Assembly (NCBI RefSeq): GCF_001816165.1
Contig: NZ_MDZC01000123.1
Coordinates: 62,001-126,000, forward strand
Reading direction: 5' to 3'
Length of the DNA: 64,000 bases
Source of the DNA: Hymenobacter glacialis
Lineage (GTDB): Bacteria > Bacteroidota > Bacteroidia > Cytophagales > Hymenobacteraceae
The notes below the pieces were generated by a model, which searched no databases, was not told where the DNA came from, and saw nothing but the letters and a program-made list of their open reading frames with translations. Made by a program: the position numbers and the translations under genes. Positions 35,150-44,674 of the stretch are shown piece by piece (position 1 is the first letter of the stretch; every line of letters begins with the position of its first letter).

Positions 35150-35698
35150 ATGAATCCCACTATTCAACCAGCCCGCGGGGCTGCCAATGCAGCGCCAACG
35201 ATGGAAACACGACCCAAAATAATAATTGCGCCCACCCCCGGTGATAGCCAGCGGGAGCTGCTGGCGTGGGGGCTGCTCGCATTTTTGTGGGCCCTGGCAA
35301 CCTGGAGCTACTTTCAGATACCTGATACCGTTCCGGTGCATTACAATTTTGCAGGCCAGCCAGACCGGTATGGAGAGAAGGCAGGCGTACTGCACCTGCC
35401 AATGGTAGCCACGGTATTGTTCGTTGCGATGACAGCACTTGGCCGGTTTCCGCACGTGCTCAACTATCCTTCGGCTATCACAGCGGCCAATGCCCCCGGC
35501 AAATACCGCAGCGCGGTGCGGCTGTTGCAGGGGCTAAAAACCGTTATTGTGCTCGTGTTCCTGTTTCTCGTATTTCGCACCTACCAAACGGCTACTGAAC
35601 AGGCAAGCGGCTTGGGCGGGTGGTTCCTGCCAGTGGCCCTTGGGTTCGTGTTGTTGCTGGTACTTTGGTACCTGGTCCGGGACAAGTCCGCCAGTTGA
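35150..35698 (+). CDS. DUF1648 domain membrane protein
   Basis: A 182-residue protein starting at MNPTIQP. The DUF1648 motif is clear (PDTVPVHYNFAGQPDRYG), preceded by one transmembrane helix (LLAWGLLAFLWALATWSYF) and followed by three more, so four helices in all. The family occurs in SdpI-like immunity proteins and in uncharacterised membrane proteins. No sdp toxin gene is nearby, so an immunity role is not supported. It is divergent from the M1 gene. Confidence 0.8.
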   Translation: MNPTIQPARGAANAAPTMETRPKIIIAPTPGDSQRELLAWGLLAFLWALATWSYFQIPDTVPVHYNFAGQPDRYGEKAGVLHLPMVATVLFVAMTALGRFPHVLNYPSAITAANAPGKYRSAVRLLQGLKTVIVLVFLFLVFRTYQTATEQASGLGGWFLPVALGFVLLLVLWYLVRDKSAS

Positions 35699-35767
35699 GC
35701 ACGCCTCTTTTTAGCCCATGCAGGCACCAGCTTGCGTGGTTCTGTGCTCTCCACCCAACTACCCATT

Positions 35768-36193
35768 ATGACTACAACCCCCAACCTACAGCGCTTTCTC
35801 GACGCGCAGGCTTCGTCGTATCAAACAGCGCTGGCCGAAATCCAAAACGGCCGAAAGCGCAGCCACTGGATGTGGTATGTTTTTCCCCAAATCCAGGGGC
35901 TGGGCTTTAGCGAGACGGCCCGGTTCTATGCATTGGCCGATGTGCAGGCGGCCGCGGCTTATCTGGCGCACCCGGTGCTGGGCAGTAGGCTGCTCGAAAT
36001 CAGCCGGGCGCTGCTCGGGCTGGCATCCGCTGATGCGCGCCACGTTCTGGGCAGCCCCGACGATTTGAAGCTCAAGTCCTCGATGACGCTGTTTGCGCTG
36101 GCGGGCAACGACCCGGTTTTCCAGCAGGTACTGGATAAGTTTTACGAAGGAACCCCAGACGATAAAACCCTGCGCATCGTGGCCGCGCAGTAG
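35768..36193 (+). CDS. DUF1810 family protein
   Basis: A 141-residue cytosolic protein starting at MTTTPNLQRF. The family signature is clear: FLDAQASSYQTALAEIQNG, then SHWMWYVFPQIQGLG, then ARFYALAD. DUF1810 (YbiA-neighbouring-type small helical proteins) has no established function. It ends 18 bp before the convergent DUF1361 gene's stop. Confidence 0.9.
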   Translation: MTTTPNLQRFLDAQASSYQTALAEIQNGRKRSHWMWYVFPQIQGLGFSETARFYALADVQAAAAYLAHPVLGSRLLEISRALLGLASADARHVLGSPDDLKLKSSMTLFALAGNDPVFQQVLDKFYEGTPDDKTLRIVAAQ

Positions 36194-36210
36194 CGGAGGC
36201 CCGCGCCTGT

Positions 36211-36906
36211 TTAGCCCAGCTCCGCCGGCTGCTCGTGCTCCCGGCCCAGCAGGCGTACCGTGGCGTAGCCAATGAGCAGGAACAGCCCGAAAACCAGCGT
36301 CACGCCCCAGGTGCCGGGGAACGCAAACGGGTTGAGAATCCGGTTGATGATGTCGTAGAACAGCGTGAGCGGGTTGGTGAGCACGTCCCAGGAGTTGAAG
36401 CGCAGGTAGCGGCCCAGGTAAATGCCAAAGCTGCTGAGCAGCAGCGCCACCGCGGCAAACCCCCAGCCCATCCACACGCCCAGCCGCACCTGCACCAGCC
36501 GCTGCATGTCCGAGAGCGAGGCGTAGGCCAGCATCAGTCCGTTCCAGGCGCAGCTCAGTATCAGGGCCAGGTCGTACCAGAGCGGCACGCCGGGGCGGGC
36601 GTTGAGGTGAAAAAGGTCGGTGAGCAGGTAAGGCGCGTTGGGAAAAAACAGCAGCCACGCCGCGCTCACCGGCAGCAGCAGCCGGGCCCGCAGCCGGCCT
36701 GCCGAAATGCTCAGCAGCGTGCTCAGCGCAAACGGAATGACGGCCAGAAACAGGTTCCAGACCAAGAACAGAAACTGCAGCTTGCCCGTCATCACTACCC
36801 GGCCGGCCACCAGCACAATGCTCAGGGTGAGGGACATCATCAGCACAAACACCAGGGTGAGCCGGGCGCGGGTGAAAGGCAGACTGGGCAGGAGCGGAGC
36901 TGGCAT
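36211..36906 (-). CDS. DUF1361 domain membrane protein
   Basis: A 231-residue protein from MPAPLLPSLP. It has six to seven hydrophobic helices. Family hallmarks are FLVWNLFLAVIPF, FFPNAPYLLTDL, and the RFNSWDVLTNP segment. Function unknown. It lies convergent to the DUF1810 gene and divergent in orientation grouping with the TolC gene upstream (39 bp), so it may be the last gene of the exporter operon. Confidence 0.85.
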   Translation of the reverse strand: MPAPLLPSLPFTRARLTLVFVLMMSLTLSIVLVAGRVVMTGKLQFLFLVWNLFLAVIPFALSTLLSISAGRLRARLLLPVSAAWLLFFPNAPYLLTDLFHLNARPGVPLWYDLALILSCAWNGLMLAYASLSDMQRLVQVRLGVWMGWGFAAVALLLSSFGIYLGRYLRFNSWDVLTNPLTLFYDIINRILNPFAFPGTWGVTLVFGLFLLIGYATVRLLGREHEQPAELG

Positions 36907-36945
36907 ACGCTTACAAGGTACTGCGGACAACCCGGGCTCCGACGT

Positions 36946-38457
36946 CTACTTCAACCCAGGCAGCGCATCAAAACCCAAAGTCGGGGCCTCGGCGCCGCCC
37001 GCTGCAAAGCGCAACTGGGCCTGGGTCTGGGCATATTTGGCTTGCAGCTCGGCCAGCTTCTGGCGGGCGCTGAGCAGGCTGGCTTCGCGCGAATTTACCA
37101 GGAACACGGTGCTTTCCCCGTTGTCAAAGCGGATGAGCTCGCCGTCGCGCAGGCGCTGGTAATTGGCCGTGGCCTGCTGCTGTAGCCGCAGCTGCTCCAG
37201 CAGGGCCTGCCAGTCGTTGGCGGCGGTTTGCAGCGCATTGTCCACTAGCCGCTGGTCGTTGTCGAGCTGGAAGGTGGCATCCCGCAGCTTCAGCTGGTTG
37301 AGCTGGCGCTTGGCCCGCTCGGCGCGCAGCAGGATGGGTTGGCTCAGGCTCAGGCCCAGCTTGTAGTTGTTGGTCGAGTAGCCGCCCTGGAAGGGCTGGG
37401 GGTTGTTCTCCAGCGCAAACGGCCGGCCGGGCAGCAGCAGGTTGTAGTCCACGTTGAACTTGGGCAGCAGCTTGTTGAGCAGCAGGCGGTTTTCCAGGCC
37501 CAGCTGCACCTGTTTCACGCGGGTTTTCAGCAGGTCGGGGTGCAGCTGCCGGGCCTGCGCTGCCAGGGCAGCCAGGGAGTCGGGAGCAAGGGGCCGCCAT
37601 GCCACCGGCGGCGGCAACGGCTGGGGCCGCGCCTGGGGCGGCAGCTCGCGGGGGCGTCCATTGTCGTCCCATAGGTAGGTAGAAACCACCAGGTTGGCAT
37701 TTTGCAACTGCACGCGGGCGGCCACGCGCTGGCTCTGGCGGTTTTGCAGCTCGGCCTGGGCCTCCACCGAATCGATGGCGGCGAGGTCGCCGGCCAGCAC
37801 GCGCTGGCGGATGCCGGAAAAGCGCACGGCGGCCACCAACTCGTTGGCCGTCAGCAGGCGCAGGCGCTCAGTGGCCAGCGCCCATTCCCAGTAGTCCTTG
37901 CTGGCGCTCAGCAGCAGCTTGTTGCGAATGGCGCGGCGCTCGGCTTCGGCCAGGCCGGCCAGGGCCTGGGCCACGCGCAGGGCCGTGCGGCGCTCGTCTA
38001 TCAGCAGGCCCTGGCCCAGGGGCACGCTCAGGCCCACGTAGCTCAGACCGCCGGAAGCGGTGAATTCCTGGGGGTTGATGTAGGGGCCGGTGCCGCGGTC
38101 CCAGCCGGCTTTCACGTCCACGCCAAACCAAGTGGGCAAGCGCAGGTAGGTTTCCCAGTCGTGGTAGTACTCGGTGCCCTTGAGCTGCTTGCCGTAGTAT
38201 TTGCCGTTGATGGTGGGGTCGAAGCCGCCGCGGGCCTGCCGGATGTCCTGCCGGGCCCGCTCCGGGTTGAGCGCGGCTTGCCGGGCCACCGGGTGGAACT
38301 GCTCCACCAGGGCCAGGAACTCGGCGTGCGCCAGAGCGGCGGTGTCCGGGGCCTGAGCACGGGCTGCCTGGCCCGTGCCCAGCAGCAGCGCCACCAAGGT
38401 TAGGCGACCTATGCAGCCAGCAAGGGGTCGAATTAAAAATAAAGAATTAAGGCTCAA
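36946..38457 (-). CDS. TolC family outer-membrane efflux protein
   Basis: About 503 residues if started at TTG 38457 (MSLNSLFLIRPLAGC), which gives a plausible signal peptide ending ARAQA; no ATG is available except far upstream inside the HlyD gene (38601). The body is two TolC repeats of long amphipathic helices (ALAGLAEAERRAIRNKLLLS; QTAANDWQALLEQLRLQQQA). It would form the outer-membrane exit duct for the HlyD and ABC proteins upstream. Start is uncertain. Confidence 0.85.
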   Translation of the reverse strand: MSLNSLFLIRPLAGCIGRLTLVALLLGTGQAARAQAPDTAALAHAEFLALVEQFHPVARQAALNPERARQDIRQARGGFDPTINGKYYGKQLKGTEYYHDWETYLRLPTWFGVDVKAGWDRGTGPYINPQEFTASGGLSYVGLSVPLGQGLLIDERRTALRVAQALAGLAEAERRAIRNKLLLSASKDYWEWALATERLRLLTANELVAAVRFSGIRQRVLAGDLAAIDSVEAQAELQNRQSQRVAARVQLQNANLVVSTYLWDDNGRPRELPPQARPQPLPPPVAWRPLAPDSLAALAAQARQLHPDLLKTRVKQVQLGLENRLLLNKLLPKFNVDYNLLLPGRPFALENNPQPFQGGYSTNNYKLGLSLSQPILLRAERAKRQLNQLKLRDATFQLDNDQRLVDNALQTAANDWQALLEQLRLQQQATANYQRLRDGELIRFDNGESTVFLVNSREASLLSARQKLAELQAKYAQTQAQLRFAAGGAEAPTLGFDALPGLK

Positions 38458-38518
38458 AAGTACCCGGCCAGCGTGCTTCAAGCAGTCCAGTTTCAATTTC
38501 AACCTTCTCCCTCGGCCG

Positions 38519-39922
38519 TTATTCCTCGGTGCCATAGCCAGTGCTTTTATCGGCTTTCGCCGTTTTGCCGCTCTTGGTGGGTTTGCCGGCGGGGTAGGCA
38601 TCTACATCGCCCACGTAGTCGGGCGGGAAGCCATTTATCTGCCGCCACAGTTCGTACCACAATGGCACGTCGTCGAGCAGGGCCCAGCCGTATACCCCGG
38701 AGCCCACACGCAGAGGAGCCGGCCAGGGTTCAGTACCAGGCTCCTGCGTCACCAGAATGCGGTACTTGCCCTGCGAATCAATGTTGTCAATCACCTGCAC
38801 CACCCCGGCAAAGGTGCCGAAGCTGCTGCCCGGCCAGCCCGTGAACACCAGCGCCGGCCAGCCATCAAATTGCAGGCGCACGCGCCGGCCCACCCGCAGC
38901 AGGGGGATATCCATGGGCAGTACGTAGAGCTCGGCGGCCAGGCGCGGGTTGGCGGGCATCAGCGTCACCAGGTCTTCGCCTTCTTTCACTATTTCGCCTT
39001 CTCCTTCCTTCAAGGCCCGCACCACGTAGCCTGTTTGGGGGGCGGTGATGAAGTAGAAACCGGCCCGAATGCTCAGGTTGGCCAGCTCGTTGCGCATTTT
39101 GGCAATCTGGCCTTCGGCATCAAACTGGTAGCCCGTGGCCGAGCGCCGGTCGCTTTCGCTCTTGGCCAGCTTGTCGGCATATTCCGCATCAAGGGACTGC
39201 AGCTCGATGCGGGAGCTGAGCGAATCCTGCCGCGAGCCCCCCAGCTTGTTTTGCACCGACAGGAGCTTGGCCGTGCTTTCCTGCAGCTTCAGGCGGCGCT
39301 GCTCCAGCTCGGTCAGGCTTTTGAGGCCTTGCTTGTACAGGTACTCCTGGCGTTCCAGCTGGCGCTGGGCAATGATATACTCGGCCCGGGTGGCCACCAG
39401 GTCGGCGCGGTCGGAGCGCACCTTCAGATCGGACTGGCGCACTTTGTTGCGGGCCTTGGCCAGGCTGGCTTGCAGGCCCAGCCGCAAGGCATCTTGCTGC
39501 GAGCCCAGAGCCTGGGTTTTGGCCGCGTTTTCGCGCAGGCCGGCTATTTTGGCTTCCAGCTGCTCGCGGGTGCGTTCCAGCAGCAGCGGGTCGAAGTATT
39601 TCTCCTTGATTTCAACAATCTCGGCCAGCGTGTCGCCTTTCTGCACCAGCTGGCCTTCCTGCACGTACCAGGCTTTCAGGCGTCCGCCTATGGTGCTGGG
39701 CACCGTCTGGGGCCGGTCTTGCGGCCGCAGCGTGGTCAGCTTGCCGGTGGAGCGGATGTTTTGCGTCCAGGGTAAAAACCCGGCGGCGAACACCAGCAAG
39801 CTCAGGCCGCCGACCCAGCGCGCCAGTATGCGCCCCGAGCGCGGCGTACGCACCCGGGCAAAGGCCGTGAAGCGTTTGGCCTCGGGGTGGGTTTCGGGGG
39901 ACGGGTGTTCGGCGAAAGGCAT
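38519..39922 (-). CDS. HlyD family membrane fusion protein
   Basis: A 467-residue periplasmic adaptor. One transmembrane helix (about 36-52, WVGGLSLLVFAAGFLPW) is followed by a lipoyl-like half-motif (GRLKAWYVQEGQLVQKGDTL), long coiled-coil hairpin (about 115-280), the second lipoyl half (APQTGYVVRALKEGEGEIVKEG with the core shown in part), and a beta-barrel domain. It joins the inner-membrane ABC protein to TolC. An extended Lys/Gly C-terminal tail is cytosolic-like in composition but must be periplasmic. Same operon as TolC and ABC genes. Confidence 0.88.
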   Translation of the reverse strand: MPFAEHPSPETHPEAKRFTAFARVRTPRSGRILARWVGGLSLLVFAAGFLPWTQNIRSTGKLTTLRPQDRPQTVPSTIGGRLKAWYVQEGQLVQKGDTLAEIVEIKEKYFDPLLLERTREQLEAKIAGLRENAAKTQALGSQQDALRLGLQASLAKARNKVRQSDLKVRSDRADLVATRAEYIIAQRQLERQEYLYKQGLKSLTELEQRRLKLQESTAKLLSVQNKLGGSRQDSLSSRIELQSLDAEYADKLAKSESDRRSATGYQFDAEGQIAKMRNELANLSIRAGFYFITAPQTGYVVRALKEGEGEIVKEGEDLVTLMPANPRLAAELYVLPMDIPLLRVGRRVRLQFDGWPALVFTGWPGSSFGTFAGVVQVIDNIDSQGKYRILVTQEPGTEPWPAPLRVGSGVYGWALLDDVPLWYELWRQINGFPPDYVGDVDAYPAGKPTKSGKTAKADKSTGYGTEE

Positions 39923-40028
39923 CGGGGAAGAGTTGTCGGTTATTGAATGGTGGTGGCGGCCTGCTGGTGTGGCGAGTTTGTTAAGTACACAGCTGCTACT
40001 TTACAACAGAATGCCAATAGCCAAAAAG

Positions 40029-41771
40029 CTATTCGCCGCCCAGCAGGGCGCGTAGCTCGGGGCTGTCCTGCACGGCGGCCATGGGGCCATCGGCTACGAG
40101 GCGGCCTTCGCTCAGCACAGCCACACGGGGCATTAGTGACAATAGTTCGGGTTGGGTGGTGCCCAGAATCACGGTCCAAGGGAAATCGGCCCCCACCAGG
40201 CGCCGGAGCACCCGCACCCGTTCGGCCAGCGAGGCGGCAGGCAACAGGGCGTCGAGCAGCAGCAGGCGTGGCCGGCCCACGATGGCGCGGGCCAGCAGCA
40301 GCTTTTGCGTGGCGCCCGTGCCCAGCGAATAGCCCGGCCCCACGCGGGTTTGCAGGCCGTCGGGGCGGGAATAGATGTCGTCGCGCAGGCCCACCAGGCC
40401 CACGGCCCAGGTGGCATCGGCCACGGTGAGGTGCGGCTGGTTAAGGGTAATGTTCTCGAACACCGTGCCCGAAAACAGGTGCTGGTGGGCCAGACTGTCG
40501 CCCACGGCCGCCGCCAGGGCATCGGCGCTGAGGTCGGGCAGCGACAGGCCGCCGTAGGCCACCTGGCCGGTGTAGCCTTGCAGCAGGCCGGCCAACAGGC
40601 GCAGCAGGGTGGTCTTGCCGGAGCCGTCGGCCCCTACCAGAGCAAGGTGGTCGCCGGCGGCCAGCGCGAAGGATACCTGGTCGAGCACAGCGCGCTTGCC
40701 GTGGGGGTAGGTGTAGGTGAGCCCGCGCACGTCCACGGCCAGGCCGGGGGTGGCTCCGGTGCCCAAGTCACCCGGCAAGACAGCCGTGCCGCTGGCCGGC
40801 TCCACGGTTTCCACGTCCAGCACGTGCCCAATTTTGTCGAGCGCTGTGAGTGCGTCGTACACTACGTCGATTTTGAAAATGATTTTCTCTACGGCGCTAA
40901 TGGTGAGAATGATAACAATCTCCGCCGCCACAAACTGCCCGATATTGAGCTGCTTGTCAATCAGCAGCCAGCACCCAATGCCCAGCAGCGCGGCCGTAAC
41001 CAGCGTTTTGAACAATACGAAGCCCCACGACTGCGTGATGAGCACACTGAAGTGCGATTGGCGTGCCTTGAGGTGGTCGTTGAGGAGGTCGTCGGTACGG
41101 CTCATGGCCAGGCCCTGACGGGCCGGCAGCCGGAAGCTGCCCACCGTGCGGGCCACGTCTTCGAGCCACGCCAGTACACTGTACTTATACTTGCTCTCGG
41201 CAATGCTGGTGCGCAGGCCTTTGGCGCCCGTCACCGCAATCAGGGCATACAGCAACCCGATGAGCACCAGTCCAAACGCAATAAAAATGGGGTGGTAAAA
41301 GGAGAGCAGGATAAGCCCAAAAATAATTTGCAGAGCCGCCGATGAGAACTCAATCAGCATGGTGGCCAAGCCCTTCTGCAGGGTGGGCACGTCCAGCAGG
41401 CGATTCATGAGCTCGGGCAGGTACTCGCCTTCCAGCGCCTCGGACCGCACGCGGGGCAGGCGCACGGCAAAGTCCAGGGCTACCCGCGCCATGAGGCGCT
41501 GCTGAATGTACTCCACCACGTGCAGCTGCATGATTTGCAGGCCGCCCACCAGCGCGGTACCCAGCACGATGAACCCGATGAGCACCACCAGCGAGGTACT
41601 CACCGCGCCGCTGCTCACAAACCCGATAACCGACTGCACGCCCAGCGGCAAACTCAGGCTGATAACGCCGGCCAGCGTGGCGTACACGTAGAGGTAGGTG
41701 ATGTCGCGCCGCTCGGCTGCCAGCAGCCGAAACAGGCGCTGAACGGGCGAAAGCGATGAAGAATCAGACAT
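40029..41771 (-). CDS. ABC exporter half-transporter with degenerate ATPase
   Basis: A 580-residue protein from MSDSSSLSPVQRLF: six-helix exporter membrane domain (about 20-310) then an ATPase domain. Walker A is intact (GADGSGKTT, 380-388). The other sites are altered: the Q-loop Gln is Ala (SLAHQHLFSG), the signature is SLGTGATQ instead of LSGGQ, the catalytic Glu after Walker B is Ala (LLLLDALLP, D507-A508), and the switch His is Gln (ILGTTQPE). It may bind but not hydrolyse ATP well. Located with HlyD and TolC genes under a TetR regulator, so probably part of a tripartite exporter of unknown cargo. Confidence 0.88.
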   Translation of the reverse strand: MSDSSSLSPVQRLFRLLAAERRDITYLYVYATLAGVISLSLPLGVQSVIGFVSSGAVSTSLVVLIGFIVLGTALVGGLQIMQLHVVEYIQQRLMARVALDFAVRLPRVRSEALEGEYLPELMNRLLDVPTLQKGLATMLIEFSSAALQIIFGLILLSFYHPIFIAFGLVLIGLLYALIAVTGAKGLRTSIAESKYKYSVLAWLEDVARTVGSFRLPARQGLAMSRTDDLLNDHLKARQSHFSVLITQSWGFVLFKTLVTAALLGIGCWLLIDKQLNIGQFVAAEIVIILTISAVEKIIFKIDVVYDALTALDKIGHVLDVETVEPASGTAVLPGDLGTGATPGLAVDVRGLTYTYPHGKRAVLDQVSFALAAGDHLALVGADGSGKTTLLRLLAGLLQGYTGQVAYGGLSLPDLSADALAAAVGDSLAHQHLFSGTVFENITLNQPHLTVADATWAVGLVGLRDDIYSRPDGLQTRVGPGYSLGTGATQKLLLARAIVGRPRLLLLDALLPAASLAERVRVLRRLVGADFPWTVILGTTQPELLSLMPRVAVLSEGRLVADGPMAAVQDSPELRALLGGE

Positions 41772-41845
41772 AAAGGAGAAAAAAAAGGCGTAGGGGAGGG
41801 GTGAGTGGGAGCACAACAACCAAAGTGCAGATATTGATAAGCTGG

Positions 41846-42568
41846 TTAGGCCAGATGCGCTGACGAAGGCCCGGCGTTGTTGCTGGCTGGGACAGCGGTT
41901 GGCGCCGTGGAACCCGTGAGCGCCGCCAGCGCCAAATGCTCCAGAAAGCAGCGCACGTTCTGGCCAGGGTCGGTGAGCGAAGGCAGGTGCTGCGCGTAGA
42001 AAAACTGGTTGCGCGCCGCTTCCAGTAGCGTGCTGACCAAGGCGTGCGAATGGACGTAACCGGGGTTTACGGCCTGTACCACAGCCACCAGCTCGGCTAC
42101 CAGTCGCTTGTACTCGCGGAACAGGCCCGCGCGGTTGTCCGCGTCCACTTCTTTGGTGAGGTAGGCTTTGCTGGCCTCGGCCATCACCACGCGGTGGAGC
42201 GCGGCCTCGTCGAAATCAGGCGTGGCCGGGTCGTTGGTGCTGGCTTCGCATACCGCCCGCAGAGCAAGGTGCAGGCGCTGGTACGGGTCGGCCACGTTGT
42301 GCAGGGCCACACTCACCCGAAACCGCAGCCACGACCAATGCCAGCTCACCAGATAGTTGAGGAGGCGGTGCTTGTTTTCGAAATACCGGTAAACAGAAGC
42401 CTCCGTAGAACCGAGCAAGGTGGCCAGCTTTTTGAACGTGAAGGCCTCAAAGCCGATTTCATCGAACAGCCGCACGCTGGCCGCCAGCACTCGGCGGCCC
42501 AGGTCCGTGGTCTGCGGGTCGCGCAGGTACAAGTGGTTGTTGAGGTCGGGGCGAAGGAACGGCCGCAT
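41846..42568 (-). CDS. TetR/AcrR family regulator
   Basis: A 240-residue protein starting at MRPFLRPDLNN; the upstream extension is non-coding. The helix-turn-helix is clear (RRVLAASVRLFDEIGFEAF, KKLATLLGSTEASVYRYF). The C-terminal ligand domain is unassigned. It sits first in the exporter cluster on the same strand and likely represses it; whether it is in the same transcript is unclear because of the 74-bp spacer. A perfect -7 box lies at 42599-42606. Confidence 0.9.
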   Translation of the reverse strand: MRPFLRPDLNNHLYLRDPQTTDLGRRVLAASVRLFDEIGFEAFTFKKLATLLGSTEASVYRYFENKHRLLNYLVSWHWSWLRFRVSVALHNVADPYQRLHLALRAVCEASTNDPATPDFDEAALHRVVMAEASKAYLTKEVDADNRAGLFREYKRLVAELVAVVQAVNPGYVHSHALVSTLLEAARNQFFYAQHLPSLTDPGQNVRCFLEHLALAALTGSTAPTAVPASNNAGPSSAHLA

Positions 42569-42598
42569 GAACGGGGTGGATGAGCAACGAAGGAAGGA

Positions 42599-42606
42599 CA
42601 AAGGTA
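42599..42606 (-). promoter_or_regulatory. -7 box of the TetR gene
   Basis: Minus-strand TACCTTTG, perfect match, 30 nt upstream of the ATG, giving a leader of about 26 nt. This is a counter-example to the 4-nt spacing class. Confidence 0.6.
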
Positions 42607-42772
42607 AACGAGGGCAAAGAGGCGTGAAAGTGTTGCTATCATTTTTAATAGGATTATAATCTCCCACGGCAGCGCCTGCCTTGCGTATTGCACAGTTGTG
42701 GCCGGTGCCGGGCCGTTGCTTTTTGGCTAATTTTGTGTCGCTTTCCACTGCGGCAAGCTTTTTCCTGGTTCA

Positions 42773-44530
42773 ATGACGTTCCCCTTTTCCCTGTCCAAAT
42801 CCCTGCTGGGGTGGTTGCTGGCCAGCCTGCTGCTAGGCGGCCCCGCGCTGGCCCAGACGCCAGCCAAGCCGCGTCCTGCCGTGCCCGCGCCTGCACCTGC
42901 GGCCCCACCAGCCGCCGATGCCGCCACCCGTTACCGCACCGGCAAAGCCCACCTGGACCAGGGCCGCTACGAAGCCGCGCTAAAAGCCCTGGAGCCCCTG
43001 GCGCAGCCCGGCGCCCGCTTCGCCCGTGCCGCCGATGCCGCCTACCTGGGCGCTGTGGCCGCCACCCGCCTCAAGCAGTGGCCCGAGGCCGAACAACTGC
43101 TCAACCTGCTGCGCACGGAGTACCCCACCTATCCCAACATGCCGGACGTGCTGCTGCTGCAGGGCCAGGCGTCGTTCGAGCAGGAGGATTATGATACCGC
43201 CCTGAAAACGCTGGCCCTGATGCCGGCCGAAAAGCTAACTCCCGAACGTGAAAACCTGAAGGCGACCTACGTGCAGCGCATAAAGGAGCGCAATACCTGG
43301 CTGCGCCTGCTCCGCCGCTACCCCGACGACGCCACCCTGGCCCGCGCCTACGCCGACCGCTTGGTAACCGGTGGTGCCTACACCGATGCCGACCGTCCGG
43401 TGCTGGACGACCTCATCAGCAGGTTCGGCCTCGACCGCGCCCGCTACACCCCGCGCCCCCGCGCCACCCGCAAGGCCAGCTACAACATTGGCGTCCTGCT
43501 GCCCTTCGAGCTAGCCGACCCCAGCTGGCAGACCCAGCGCAAAAACCAGTTCGTGACGGACCTCTACGCCGGCCTGCGCCTGGCCCAGGACAGCCTGCAG
43601 CGCGCCGGCTACCCCGTGCAGCTGTTTGCCTACGACACCGGCGCCGACACCCTGACCCTGAAGCAGGTGCTGGCCCAACCCGAGCTGGCCGGCATGGATT
43701 TGCTCATTGGGCCGGTCTACAAGTCCGGGGCGCGTCTGCTGGCCCGCTTCGCCCGCGAGCACCAGATAGTATGCGTCAACCCACTATCGGAAGATGGTGA
43801 TTTGGTGCTCGACAACCCCTGGCATTTTCTGTATAGCCCCAGCACCGCCACCCAGGGCCGGGTAGCCGCGCAGTTCGCGCTCAGTGCCTTCGGGGCCGGT
43901 CGTCCCGGCGTTATTCTGCACGAGGACACCAAGGACGATGCCGCGTTTGCCACGGCCTACAAAACCGCCTACGAGGCCCAGGGCGGCCAGATTAGCCAGC
44001 TACGGCGCTTCAATTCGGAAGTGGACGAGAGTCTTAACGCTGCTTTTAGCGGCCTCGACCTGCCCAACACTGGCCACGTGGTGGTGTTCTCCGACAACCG
44101 CAAAGCCGGCCCCGCCACTTTCAAAGCCTTGCAGCTGCAGCCCCTGGCCAAGCGCCCCGCCCTGCTCTGCCCCGGCTCCTGGCTCAACAATACCCGGCTG
44201 GACGTATCGCAGCTCAGTGCGCCCAACGTGTACTTCATCCATCCCAAGTATTTCGACGAGACAGCGCCCGGATTTCGCCGGTTCCGCCAGCTCTACTTGC
44301 AGCGCCAGCGCGTGCCGCCGTCCCTGTATGCCAACCAAGGCTTCGAAATGCTGTTATACTTTGGCTCGACGCTCTTTCAGTACGGCCCGGCGTTTCAGGC
44401 CGGTTTGGCCACCGCCGCTCCCTCGTCAGGGGCCATTTTCGAAGGCGCAAGCTATTCGGGCGGCGCCCACGACAACCAGGTGGTGCCCGTGGTGAAGCTC
44501 AGCGGCCTCCAGCTCCAGGTGCTTCGGTAG
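42773..44530 (+). CDS. TPR plus periplasmic-binding-fold protein (LpoA-like)
   Basis: A 585-residue secreted protein (signal peptide to ALAQTPA). Residues about 50-215 are TPR repeats (YRTGKAHLDQGRYEAALKAL, VLLLQGQASFEQEDYDTALK). Residues about 240-580 have the type I periplasmic-binding fold (NIGVLLPFEL, DLLIGPVYKSGARLL, VCVNPLSEDGDL). The same two-part layout occurs in LpoA, the outer-membrane activator of penicillin-binding protein 1A, and in amino-acid ABC binding proteins. No lipobox is seen. A cell-wall role is an inference. Confidence 0.8.
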   Translation: MTFPFSLSKSLLGWLLASLLLGGPALAQTPAKPRPAVPAPAPAAPPAADAATRYRTGKAHLDQGRYEAALKALEPLAQPGARFARAADAAYLGAVAATRLKQWPEAEQLLNLLRTEYPTYPNMPDVLLLQGQASFEQEDYDTALKTLALMPAEKLTPERENLKATYVQRIKERNTWLRLLRRYPDDATLARAYADRLVTGGAYTDADRPVLDDLISRFGLDRARYTPRPRATRKASYNIGVLLPFELADPSWQTQRKNQFVTDLYAGLRLAQDSLQRAGYPVQLFAYDTGADTLTLKQVLAQPELAGMDLLIGPVYKSGARLLARFAREHQIVCVNPLSEDGDLVLDNPWHFLYSPSTATQGRVAAQFALSAFGAGRPGVILHEDTKDDAAFATAYKTAYEAQGGQISQLRRFNSEVDESLNAAFSGLDLPNTGHVVVFSDNRKAGPATFKALQLQPLAKRPALLCPGSWLNNTRLDVSQLSAPNVYFIHPKYFDETAPGFRRFRQLYLQRQRVPPSLYANQGFEMLLYFGSTLFQYGPAFQAGLATAAPSSGAIFEGASYSGGAHDNQVVPVVKLSGLQLQVLR

Positions 44531-44674
44531 CATACCCGCGTGAGGTGCTATGCTTTTCAACTACCTGTGCCACCAAGTTGCTAGGCGATGAAAAGGAGCA
44601 ACGCCCGGCCCAATTGCGGCGGGGGCGTCGCACCTCTATTCTTACAAAACTCAAACTGATTCTCATTTCCAAAA

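Noticed and set aside
35150..35698. SdpI-like immunity protein
   Set aside because: DUF1648 is present, but no SdpC toxin or SdpAB maturation genes are nearby.
38458..38601. ATG at 38601 as the TolC start
   Set aside because: It overlaps 83 nt of the HlyD gene and adds a basic stretch with no signal-peptide logic.
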